Made by a program: the position numbers and the translations under genes. Below are positions 8,801 through 18,790 of a stretch of 64,000 bases of DNA, piece by piece (the stretch's first letter is position 1; the number at the start of each line of letters is the position of its first letter). The stretch comes from Halovibrio variabilis (GTDB lineage: Bacteria; Pseudomonadota; Gammaproteobacteria; Pseudomonadales; Halomonadaceae). The stretch lies in NCBI RefSeq assembly GCF_007991175.1, contig NZ_BJXV01000008.1, positions 124,001 through 188,000 of the forward strand. Reading direction: 5' to 3'. The notes under the pieces were generated by a model, which searched no databases, was not told the DNA's origin, and saw only the letters and a program-made list of their open reading frames with translations.

Positions 8801-11800
8801 CGCCATGTTTGCCGCATCTTTCTGAGCTGCCTGGGCGGCAGCGCACACGCTCACCTTGGAGCAGGTCGGCGTTCTCCTTTTCTGAGCTGCCTGGGCGGCA
8901 GCGCACCGGAAAGCAATTTAATCAATTGGCTATGGATATTTCTGAGCTGCCTGGGCGGCAGCGCACATCTGCTCGCCCTGCGCGATCTTCTGCGGGGTTT
9001 TCTGAGCTGCCTGGGCGGCAGCGCACTGCAGAGGGTGGCTACTTAGCGAATTTTGGTTTTTCTGAGCTGCCTGGGCGGCAGCGCACGGCAATTGGGAATA
9101 TGACGGCAAGCCGGTCAATTTCTGAGCTGCCTGGGCGGCAGCGCACCGAGTATTGTCATTAGCGCCCCTGGCGTTGTATTTCTGAGCTGCCTGGGCGGCA
9201 GCGCACCGCTACTTCATGGGTAAAGTGTTCGGCAACACTTTCTGAGCTGCCTGGGCGGCAGCGCACGTGGCGCGCTAGGCTTTGGCGGTGGCGAGGTTTT
9301 TCTGAGCTGCCTGGGCGGCAGCGCACATTCTTCCACGCCAGCGTTAGCGACTTGTGCTTTTTCTGAGCTGCCTGGGCGGCAGCGCACGAAGTCGTCTATC
9401 CCATCACTTATGCCGTCATTTTCTGAGCTGCCTGGGCGGCAGCGCACGGCTTAGTGTCAAGCTCAACGGTAATGTTGCCTTTCTGAGCTGCCTGGGCGGC
9501 AGCGCACGCCATGTGGCTATTGGGCGAGCGCTCGACGGTTTTCTGAGCTGCCTGGGCGGCAGCGCACCGTTCATCTCGCCAACACTAATATGCAGAGATT
9601 TTCTGAGCTGCCTGGGCGGCAGCGCACCCAGTAAACTCTTTTACCCGGTCGACGCCGTTTTTCTGAGCTGCCTGGGCGGCAGCGCACAAATGCTGGCAGC
9701 GCTGGTAACAGAGCTTGAGTTTCTGAGCTGCCTGGGCGGCAGCGCACTGCCGTTTTGCCGCCCAACTGCTGCGCCTTCTTTTCTGAGCTGCCTGGGCGGC
9801 AGCGCACGCGCCAGGCACCACATAGCCGGTGGCATTGGCTTTCTGAGCTGCCTGGGCGGCAGCGCACGGCTTTTTCCCCTTCGATCTGCACCTGTGGCAT
9901 TTCTGAGCTGCCTGGGCGGCAGCGCACCCAAGCGGTGCGCTGCTATCCGTCGTGACTATTTTCTGAGCTGCCTGGGCGGCAGCGCACACAAAAGCACATT
10001 AGTACGAATGTACATAGGTTTTCTGAGCTGCCTGGGCGGCAGCGCACCGCCCACTCGCCTTTGGTGTGAGGCAGCAACTTTTCTGAGCTGCCTGGGCGGC
10101 AGCGCACATCTCGCGGCTGCTCATTGTCGCTTGCGTAGTTTTCTGAGCTGCCTGGGCGGCAGCGCACTTTAGGCGCGCTTTTTCTTCATCTTCGCCAATT
10201 TTCTGAGCTGCCTGGGCGGCAGCGCACGCCGAGATCGCGCTAAAAGAAGGCCTGACCATTTTCTGAGCTGCCTGGGCGGCAGCGCACTGCGGTTTGGTTG
10301 GCGTCATCAATCTGCTGCTTTTCTGAGCTGCCTGGGCGGCAGCGCACGTAGAGTAGTTCGGAGAGCTGCCTGGGCGGCAGCGCACGCTGTAATTCAGGTC
10401 TTCTTCTAGCTTCGTCAGTTTCTGAGCTGCCTGGGCGGCAGCGCACGATGTCGCTAACTGGGATCAGTTCAGCTGGTCTTTCTGAGCTGCCTGGGCGGCA
10501 GCGCACCCTCTAGGATGGCGTCTGTGCTGCCTGGGGTTTTTCTGAGCTGCCTGGGCGGCAGCGCACGAGCAGACGAGGCGCCCATACCGCATGATCGGTT
10601 TCTGAGCTGCCTGGGCGGCAGCGCACTCAACGTAGCGCATGCCCGCAATACTGGAAATTTTCTGAGCTGCCTGGGCGGCAGCGCACCATAGTCTCAAGCA
10701 CCTCCGCCTGCTTAATCATTTCTGAGCTGCCTGGGCGGCAGCGCACGCTTTGCGTTCCTTCTTCTTGGCTTCTTCTTTTTTCTGAGCTGCCTGGGCGGCA
10801 GCGCACCGATAGCGCGGCGCGGGTAGTGGGCGCGGGTGGTTTCTGAGCTGCCTGGGCGGCAGCGCACGAAAGTTATCTTGATGTATTTGATGCCGAAGTT
10901 TTCTGAGCTGCCTGGGCGGCAGCGCACGCTTTCCCGTTGGCGGCGATGAAGAGTTGCATTTTCTGAGCTGCCTGGGCGGCAGCGCACCTGCATGGCACTG
11001 CCATGGTGTGGCGTGGCCCTTTCTGAGCTGCCTGGGCGGCAGCGCACTGAGAGCGCTAAGAGCAAGCCTGTAAGAACGATTTCTGAGCTGCCTGGGCGGC
11101 AGCGCACTAGCCATAGATAATAATTTAAACATTGTTTGTTTTCTGAGCTGCCTGGGCGGCAGCGCACTGGATGATTTTAACGTTTCATCATTGCTTGAAT
11201 TTCTGAGCTGCCTGGGCGGCAGCGCACATTGCTGTGAAGGGCCAGTAACACACTGGAAGCTTTCTGAGCTGCCTGGGCGGCAGCGCACGTCTAGTGATAT
11301 TCGTCGTATTTTCAGCGACATTTCTGAGCTGCCTGGGCGGCAGCGCACCTTTTCCAAGCGTGTCTTTAGTTCAGTCTTTTTTTCTGAGCTGCCTGGGCGG
11401 CAGCGCACAACTGCTGGGCAATGTCGCAGGGGGCAACGCTTTTCTGAGCTGCCTGGGCGGCAGCGCACCGTCTTTCGCGGCTGCGCCTGGGGGCGGTAAA
11501 TTTCTGAGCTGCCTGGGCGGCAGCGCACAGACCCGGTAGAACGGAAGCTGGCTCGGAACTTTTCTGAGCTGCCTGGGCGGCAGCGCACTCCGGTACAACG
11601 CTTTACTGGTCAGTCAATGTTTTCTGAGCTGCCTGGGCGGCAGCGCACCACTGCATGTGCTTTCGCTCATTCCGCATTGATTTCTGAGCTGCCTGGGCGG
11701 CAGCGCACTGCTGAGCAATGATATTATTGGTCGTGTGGGTTTTCTGAGCTGCCTGGGCGGCAGCGCACATATAACGGTATTCGCGGGCGGCAATCTGGTT

Positions 11801-14800
11801 TTTCTGAGCTGCCTGGGCGGCAGCGCACGGCGGCTATGACCGTAACGATTGCCCTGCACATTTCTGAGCTGCCTGGGCGGCAGCGCACTGCTGCAGTACG
11901 CCCAGCCAGCACATAACGGCTTTCTGAGCTGCCTGGGCGGCAGCGCACTTTGTCGTTTAGCTCTAACGCGCGCTTGAGCTTTTCTGAGCTGCCTGGGCGG
12001 CAGCGCACATCCAGGCGAAAGCCCTAACCAAAGGGCTAGCCTTTCTGAGCTGCCTGGGCGGCAGCGCACAATGCTTAGTGAGCGCTGGGGGATGACCAAG
12101 CTTTCTGAGCTGCCTGGGCGGCAGCGCACAAACTCCAAATGCGTCGCCGCAATAGATGCTTTTTCTGAGCTGCCTGGGCGGCAGCGCACGGCATTGCGCG
12201 CAGGCGATACGCTTGTTGTGTTTTCTGAGCTGCCTGGGCGGCAGCGCACTTGTCGGCATGGCGTCCCAGCTGCTCGATCACTTTCTGAGCTGCCTGGGCG
12301 GCAGCGCACATTCGCCATGGGTCTCACTCCGTTCGCTGTAATTTCTGAGCTGCCTGGGCGGCAGCGCACTCGAGGCAACGGGTAATTTTATTATCCCGGA
12401 TGTTTCTGAGCTGCCTGGGCGGCAGCGCACCGAGAACAGCCGCACTCTGGACATTGTTTGGTTTTCTGAGCTGCCTGGGCGGCAGCGCACATGTCAACTT
12501 GCTGCTGACTCCGGCGGGGATTTTTCTGAGCTGCCTGGGCGGCAGCGCACATATGGCGATTGCCCTTTGCCTGTAATACGCTTTTCTGAGCTGCCTGGGC
12601 GGCAGCGCACGAGAACTCGCGCCCGGTTACGGCTTTTATAGTTTTCTGAGCTGCCTGGGCGGCAGCGCACTCGGCAAGCGCATCAATCGCCACGTTCTTA
12701 AATTTCTGAGCTGCCTGGGCGGCAGCGCACGCACACGTACCGGCCGATAAGCATCAAGCCGTTTTCTGAGCTGCCTGGGCGGCAGCGCACGTCGAGCGTT
12801 GGCCATGAGGGGTACCCGTTCTTTTCTGAGCTGCCTGGGCGGCAGCGCACTGTGCCGGTGATGCGGACGCGGGGTTCCCATTTTTCTGAGCTGCCTGGGC
12901 GGCAGCGCACTACCCGAGTGATAACACGCTCCGTTTCTCTCGTTTCTGAGCTGCCTGGGCGGCAGCGCACGAAAAACCATTGATTTAGTGTTGTTTTGGA
13001 AATTTCTGAGCTGCCTGGGCGGCAGCGCACTATACCCGCGATGAAATGAGCGAAGCTTGCAATTTCTGAGCTGCCTGGGCGGCAGCGCACCAGATACCAG
13101 TTGTAAAAGCCAGTTTGATATATTTCTGAGCTGCCTGGGCGGCAGCGCACACTTACCGGCCTGTAAGACCTGTCTCAGCAAATTTCTGAGCTGCCTGGGC
13201 GGCAGCGCACAACAGTAGCGGCGATGCTGGGTCAATTCGTTGTTTCTGAGCTGCCTGGGCGGCAGCGCACCCACCTTCCAGAATCATCGGCTTGTGGTTG
13301 TTTTTCTGAGCTGCCTGGGCGGCAGCGCACGATCGTGAGCGCGAAGCGGGCGACGTTGTTTATTTCTGAGCTGCCTGGGCGGCAGCGCACGTTGCAGTGG
13401 GGGCAGCTCATTGCCTGCAGGTTTTCTGAGCTGCCTGGGCGGCAGCGCACGTCACTTGCTTACATGAACTCTATAGCGCGCTTTTCTGAGCTGCCTGGGC
13501 GGCAGCGCACTGGGCGCCGTGTATCCGGCGGGCAGGCGATGCTTTCTGAGCTGCCTGGGCGGCAGCGCACCATGAAGCTGACCGGCTCTTGACCATCTTC
13601 CATTTCTGAGCTGCCTGGGCGGCAGCGCACGACGTGGCGAACGTCGCCATCCAGATTGATTCTTTCTGAGCTGCCTGGGCGGCAGCGCACTCCGACCCCT
13701 CAGCGCTGGGCATGATTAACAATTTCTGAGCTGCCTGGGCGGCAGCGCACTAAGCACCTATCGGGGCTTTCTTTTTTCTATTTTTCTGAGCTGCCTGGGC
13801 GGCAGCGCACCAAGAGCACTTGATAGGGCGCGTTCTGCGAGGTTTCTGAGCTGCCTGGACGGCAGCGCACAGTGGGTGGCCGCGCATTACGGCGTGGCGC
13901 TGTTTCTGAGCTGCCTGGGCGGCAGCGCACTCTGTCAACCTGCGTACGGTCCGCCTCCTGCTTTTCTGAGCTGCCTGGGCGGCAGCGCACAATGCCACCC
14001 GCGAAGAGCGCGACGCCATATCTTTCTGAGCTGCCTGGGCGGCAGCGCACGCCAGCCGTTGAGCCTATCCCTGATTTCCAGTTTTCTGAGCTGCCTGGGC
14101 GGCAGCGCACGTGCACACGTATGAATGCGCGGGCTTTGACATTTTCTGAGCTGCCTGGGCGGCAGCGCACTCCTCCTTGATACCCATCACTAGGTTGCTA
14201 TTTTTCTGAGCTGCCTGGGCGGCAGCGCACGAGAGCCAGATGCTGACTTGCTGGTTTTTCAGTTTCTGAGCTGCCTGGGCGGCAGCGCACGTGATAACAG
14301 GTGTGCCGTGGTATTCGATATATTTCTGAGCTGCCTGGGCGGCAGCGCACTCAAGGCGAAGGGCGACGATGGCGTATGGAAATTTCTGAGCTGCCTGGGC
14401 GGCAGCGCACAGGCTCGCAAACGTATACGCACGATTTCGACTTTTCTGAGCTGCCTGGGCGGCAGCGCACCCCGGTTGCAACGGTAGCCCCGCGATTGAC
14501 ACTTTCTGAGCTGCCTGGGCGGCAGCGCACGCTTAAAAGCAAAAGCTGCTGCCGTGGGTAAGTTTCTGAGCTGCCTGGGCGGCAGCGCACAATGGCCCGC
14601 TGCACCACATGCTGGGCACCCTTTTCTGAGCTGCCTGGGCGGCAGCGCACCTGGCCGAGCTACGCCGGTTGCAGTGGGAGCTTTTCTGAGCTGCCTGGGC
14701 GGCAGCGCACGTGATTGGTTTATTGATGTGCTGCTGCCCTCATTTCTGAGCTGCCTGGGCGGCAGCGCACGCCGCCTTTGTGCCAGCATTAGCCGACGAC

Positions 14801-16030
14801 ATTTTCTGAGCTGCCTGGGCGGCAGCGCACGCTGGTAAACACCCTGCTTAATCAGTAAGTATTTTCTGAGCTGCCTGGGCGGCAGCGCACATTGCCGACA
14901 CTGAGCGCGAAGCTATCCGCCTTTTCTGAGCTGCCTGGGCGGCAGCGCACTCGGCCATGTCGAGCATTCGCCCGCTGGATTGTTTCTGAGCTGCCTGGGC
15001 GGCAGCGCACTGATCTTGAATTTGACGCGGGTCAGTCACAATTTTCTGAGCTGCCTGGGCGGCAGCGCACCAGACGCTCTGCAAGTTGGAATTGCTTGCG
15101 TTTTTCTGAGCTGCCTGGGCGGCAGCGCACGCCCTCTAGCGACTGCACGAACGTACCGAACTTTTCTGAGCTGCCTGGGCGGCAGCGCACCAAGGGGCAT
15201 CGCAAAAGCCTTGATCGCTGGCTTTCTGAGCTGCCTGGGCGGCAGCGCACGGCGCAGTATTCGCCAACGTTGACGTTCTCGGTTTCTGAGCTGCCTGGGC
15301 GGCAGCGCACACGCCGTCTTGGACGTGCTAGCGCCGGGGTATTTTCTGAGCTGCCTGGGCGGCAGCGCACCGCCGCTCTGGCCGTTTGAGCGTCAGTCAG
15401 CATTTCTGAGCTGCCTGGGCGGCAGCGCACTCAGCTTTTAATTCCTCTGCGTGGATTGATGCTTTCTGAGCTGCCTGGGCGGCAGCGCACGTGACGCTTG
15501 CTGGTTAGTTTCGCTATCTCGCTTTCTGAGCTGCCTGGGCGGCAGCGCACGGGCTGGTAATTAACGGCGGTATCCATATCGATTTCTGAGCTGCCTGGGC
15601 GGCAGCGCACCTAGACAGCTGGCAGATAAAAGCGTTTTTAATTTTCTGAGCTGCCTGGGCGGCAGCGCACGGCAAGGATCGTAAGCGGGTAGACGCGTTC
15701 ACTTTCTGAGCTGCCTGGGCGGCAGCGCACGCGCTGACGGACCCCAAAGAAGTAAAGCGTCGTTTCTGAGCTGCCTGGGCGGCAGCGCACAGTGGTCGCC
15801 GGGCCAGCAGGGCGTATCTGTTTTTCTGAGCTGCCTGGGCGGCAGCGCACGCAACATCAATGCTCGATGCGTGCATTCGGTTTTTCTGAGCTGCCTGGGC
15901 GGCAGCGCACAGAACGCCTATCGCTTCCAGGTGGTCGCCAATTTTCTGAGCTGCCTGGGCGGCAGCGCACGGTGCCACAGTACCCCAAGGGTCACGCAGG
16001 AATTTCTGAGCTGCCTGGGCGGCAGCGCAC
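5872..16030 (-). CRISPR. Type I-F CRISPR array, 170 repeats and 169 spacers
   Basis: 28-bp repeats recur every 60 bp. In crRNA orientation (minus strand) the repeat begins GTGCGCTGCC, has the stem CTGCC / GGCAG with loop GCCCA, and ends with the handle CTCAGAAA, which is typical of I-F. By hand count there are 170 repeats. Of the 169 spacers, 161 are 32 nt, six are 33 nt, one is 39 nt (6440-6478) and one is only 14 nt (10348-10361). Four repeats deviate: the terminal one at 5872-5899 (5 changes in its last 9 positions), 6659-6686 (2 changes), 10362-10385 (shortened) and 13843-13870 (1 change). The degenerate end and the cas genes place the leader at the 16030 end, so the newest spacers are near cas6f. 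Confidence 0.99.
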
Positions 16031-16077
16031 TAGAGCTTACTAAATTTAACATGCTGATTGTTAAAGAGCATTAGCCT
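16031..16077 (-). promoter_or_regulatory. CRISPR leader with IHF-like site
   Basis: This AT-rich stretch lies directly upstream (minus strand) of the first repeat. It holds an IHF-like site at 16047-16059 (minus strand AATCAGCATGTTA) with one mismatch to WATCAANNNNTTR, about 17 bp from the first repeat. IHF bends the leader during I-F spacer integration in characterised systems. No clear -35/-10 pair is visible, so the array promoter may lie further upstream, within or before the terminator hairpin. Confidence 0.6.
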
Positions 16078-16114
16078 AAAAAAGCGGTATCACCCTTTTT
16101 CGAGCGATACCGCT
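16078..16114 (-). terminator. Intrinsic terminator between the cas operon and the array
   Basis: On the minus strand the 9-bp perfect stem AGCGGTATC / GATACCGCT (16083-16114) is followed by a run of Ts (16078-16082). It lies 45 bp downstream of the cas6f stop and about 47 bp before the first repeat, so it should end the csy transcript before the array. Confidence 0.75.
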
Positions 16115-16159
16115 AAGTCACTGATTATTGGTTACCTATTTTCATGTTGAAAAAAAGGG

Positions 16160-16729
16160 TCAAAACCACGGCACGGTAGCGTTACTGCTTAATCCATAGT
16201 GGTTAAACGCTCCCGCCACCGAGCTTTCTTGAGGTTTGCTGTGTTCTATAAACAGACAAAAGCGCTGCTGGGTAGAACGGCTATTGATCTGCACAAAGGG
16301 CAGCGCAATACGGCGTTCAGCCAACTTGGCGTAAATTTTCCGCGCCTCTTCTTCTGAAACATTGTGCCGTTTGGCGTAGCGCTTGGCACGGCTTGGGCTG
16401 CCCGTATTGAACTGCTTCCGCGCGACGTTGAAGTGCTGTGCATTAGCGGGCACAACAAGCAACTCACTGACTTGAGTGTGGTCACGCATGCCAGTTAGCC
16501 AGTCAGACGCCATCAACTGCTCCAGCCGTGTCTGGGCACCATGCAAACGCAGGTGGTCACCTAACTTGCGAGCGCGAACACCTTGTTTATGGGCTGGAAA
16601 GCTAACGCCTAGCTCCGTTGCCTGTAGGTCGAACAGTGCCCGATGCAGCTTGTTGTAGAGCGCCTCCATCAGCATCGCCGGCTTAAAGTCAGGATCAGGT
16701 CTTAGTCGAATATCAATATAGTGATCCAT
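16160..16729 (-). CDS. cas6f: CRISPR-associated endoribonuclease Cas6f (Csy4)
   Basis: The 189 aa are close to the ~187 aa of characterised Csy4. The N-terminus MDHYIDIRLRPDPDF and C-terminus YGLSSNATVPWF are family hallmarks. The likely catalytic residues are His29 (NKLHRAL) and a Ser in INSRSTQQRF (Ser150, with Ser152 nearby). The arginine-rich helix SPSRAKRYAKRH (111-122) should bind the major groove of the repeat hairpin. Cas6f cuts the pre-crRNA 3' of the stem and stays bound to the crRNA in the Csy complex. It follows csy3 after 3 bp, is the last gene of the minus-strand cas operon, and precedes a terminator and the array leader. Confidence 0.97.
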   Translation of the reverse strand: MDHYIDIRLRPDPDFKPAMLMEALYNKLHRALFDLQATELGVSFPAHKQGVRARKLGDHLRLHGAQTRLEQLMASDWLTGMRDHTQVSELLVVPANAQHFNVARKQFNTGSPSRAKRYAKRHNVSEEEARKIYAKLAERRIALPFVQINSRSTQQRFCLFIEHSKPQESSVAGAFNHYGLSSNATVPWF

Positions 16730-16732
16730 AGC

Positions 16733-17788
16733 TTACCCCGCATCGCCGAATACACCGCCCCGAATCAGGGTTGCCATTACGAAATGCTGCTGCTCGACGG
16801 GCGGCACTTGGTCTTTTAATAGCCAGCTATCCAGCAGGTTGTAGAAATCTAACTTCTCTTTTCCTTTACCCGGATTGGGCTGACGGTAAGCAGTGCCCTG
16901 GGTGGTTACGGAGCCGTAAGGTTCGACGGCGATGGGGCCAAGATGACTACTGCCTTCCGGTACCGGATACCAGGTATCGATGGTGCGCAGGGCATTACCA
17001 AGTTTCTGCGAGTGGATAGCCGCTTTTTTGTCGTTACCTTCACCGATGCTGTAAAGCGTCTTGCTCTTGTCACCACGTGAGCGATCCAAAATTAGTTCCT
17101 GCGACGGAAACACTTCCTGACCGGCGCCAATACGGGCGAACGCTACGACGTCCAGTAATAAGTATTGCTTGCCTGCCAGCGCCTGGGTGATGACCGCGCC
17201 CAGCTCTTGGGTCTGTTTATTACCGGTAAAATCACGGGTGGACTGCTCGAGCGCATCGAAGGTCCAGGTCTTTTCTGGCTGGCCTCCTTTCATTTGGCTA
17301 ACGACCACTTCGACGTCCTCGGCGCCCATGCGGTTGCGCCACAGGAAACGGCCATTGGCTAGGTTGCAGGCATAACGATGGGCCAGCTCGTCGAAGCCGT
17401 GCTCGCTGACATAGCCCGAAACCGTTTGCGCCAGCTTCTTCTGGTAGTCGGCGTTGTTGCAGGCGGAAGGAGTACCGGCACCGGCCAGAACACGAAGCGT
17501 GAAGCGAACCGCCAGGGTATCGGCATCGTGAGGCAGGGTTGCGACGTCTACCGTTTGCAGATTAGGGTTCTCGATAGCTGCATCAAGCTTGAGCGGGTCC
17601 TGGTCTTTCGCCTTCAGACGATTGGAAATCGTACCGCGCACCGATTTTTCGCGTACCGGGATGAAGCTCCACTGCGCTGCCTGCGAGCGGTCTTCCCAGC
17701 TACCAGCACGGAATAGCGCATCGGATGGGTCGAGTTTGCGCTCGAAAGCGAGTACAGAGGCGGTTTTGAGCGTGTCGTTCTTGGCCAT
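16733..17788 (-). CDS. csy3: Csy complex backbone protein Csy3 (Cas7f)
   Basis: The 351 aa match the Cas7f family (about 340 aa). Family-like segments include the N-terminal [20 protein letters not shown] and the central [12 protein letters not shown]. Six copies form the helical backbone along the crRNA spacer in characterised I-F complexes, and the protein's thumbs create the six-nucleotide periodic kinks in the guide. It is 18 bp after csy2 and 3 bp before cas6f, consistent with one transcript. No truncation or frameshift is seen. Confidence 0.96.
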   Translation of the reverse strand: MAKNDTLKTASVLAFERKLDPSDALFRAGSWEDRSQAAQWSFIPVREKSVRGTISNRLKAKDQDPLKLDAAIENPNLQTVDVATLPHDADTLAVRFTLRVLAGAGTPSACNNADYQKKLAQTVSGYVSEHGFDELAHRYACNLANGRFLWRNRMGAEDVEVVVSQMKGGQPEKTWTFDALEQSTRDFTGNKQTQELGAVITQALAGKQYLLLDVVAFARIGAGQEVFPSQELILDRSRGDKSKTLYSIGEGNDKKAAIHSQKLGNALRTIDTWYPVPEGSSHLGPIAVEPYGSVTTQGTAYRQPNPGKGKEKLDFYNLLDSWLLKDQVPPVEQQHFVMATLIRGGVFGDAG

Positions 17789-17806
17789 GTCGTTTCCCCT
17801 TAATGA

Positions 17807-18790
17807 TTAGTCTTGTGTCAGCGTATTGGCGTAGTCGTTTTGCAAACGATAAATCTCGCGATCCAGGTCGTTCTCCACGAACCACATCAGGTCGTCGGGC
17901 TTTTGAAAGCGATGCGGGCTGACCCACTCGCCGATGGAGTAGAGGCTTTCCACAAACTGAAACGGCACTTCGCCATCGCGAGCATTGGCGACCTCTCCAG
18001 CTGTGTACAACGCCGAGATAGCACCGTAGCCAACTGGAATCGGCACCAGCCAGCCGGGATAGGGTCGGCGAACGTCCCACCGCACGACCTCTTTTTCCTT
18101 GCCATCTTTTTCGTCCTTTACTTGCTCGACGCGGCACTCATGATTCAACCGGGAAAGGTCGAGCCAGGCATCCAAAGCGGTGGCGCTTTCGTCCTGCGCT
18201 TTTAGCGTGGCGGTATGTTTGGTCAGCAGGTCATCGCGCAGCACCAGTGCAAAGCCGGGCAGAAGGCGACGTTTGAGACGTTGCCACTGTTTTTTCCTGT
18301 CTGATTCAGTGGCACTAAAGCTAATCAACTCGGGGCGATAGCGCTGTCGAACATCAAGCGAAGGCATGACGCTGCCACCCGCAATACGCATAGCCTGAAC
18401 CTGCTCGTATAACGCTTGAGCAATGGCGCGGCGGCGCTCGGCGCTGCTGAGGTCGTCACCTTTTGACTCAACACCAATCAATAGGCTGACTTCCAGATGC
18501 GCACGCCCTTCTTCAACAATGGCGGCTGTAGAACCACTCTTGTCGACAGGATTACGCGTTAGGTGAAACGCCTTGATGAAACCACCTTCGGTCACTTGTG
18601 GCTCGATGTGGTGGCACACCACGCCAATCTCGTTAAAGACCAGCTTGATGTCGTCAGGCAGGTTGCGCTCCAGCACTTGTTGAACGCCTACAAAAGCGCT
18701 CATGGCGGGAAAGCCCCAGGTCATCGGGCTGGAAATGGCGTTGGCGTTCTGAATGCGCAGATGAGGGAGTAAAAGGAGATAATCAATCAT
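17807..18790 (-). CDS. csy2: Csy complex protein Csy2 (Cas5f)
   Basis: The 327 aa are equal or close to the Cas5f family length. The start MIDYLLLLPHLRIQNANAISSPMTWGFPAMSAF is the characteristic Csy2 N-terminus, with a RAMP-like first strand. With Csy1 it caps the 5' handle of the crRNA and takes part in PAM recognition. Its ATG overlaps the csy1 stop by 4 bp (18787-18790), indicating translational coupling and likely 1:1 synthesis. Confidence 0.95.
   Translation of the reverse strand: MIDYLLLLPHLRIQNANAISSPMTWGFPAMSAFVGVQQVLERNLPDDIKLVFNEIGVVCHHIEPQVTEGGFIKAFHLTRNPVDKSGSTAAIVEEGRAHLEVSLLIGVESKGDDLSSAERRRAIAQALYEQVQAMRIAGGSVMPSLDVRQRYRPELISFSATESDRKKQWQRLKRRLLPGFALVLRDDLLTKHTATLKAQDESATALDAWLDLSRLNHECRVEQVKDEKDGKEKEVVRWDVRRPYPGWLVPIPVGYGAISALYTAGEVANARDGEVPFQFVESLYSIGEWVSPHRFQKPDDLMWFVENDLDREIYRLQNDYANTLTQD

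Noticed and set aside
10507..10538. Spacer containing GTGCTGCCTGGGG, similar to the repeat core, read as a possible extra repeat
   Set aside because: Only about 11 bases match and the flanking repeat periodicity is undisturbed; it is a normal 32-nt spacer.
5689..16074. Dozens of 60-290 codon frames within the array with repeating motifs such as CAAAQAAQK, ALPPRQLRK, RCRPGSSE, SELPGRQRT and FLSCLGGSA
   Set aside because: The repeat is free of stops in five of six frames and the 60-bp period is a multiple of three, so every unit extends the same frame. These are translations of CRISPR repeats, not proteins.
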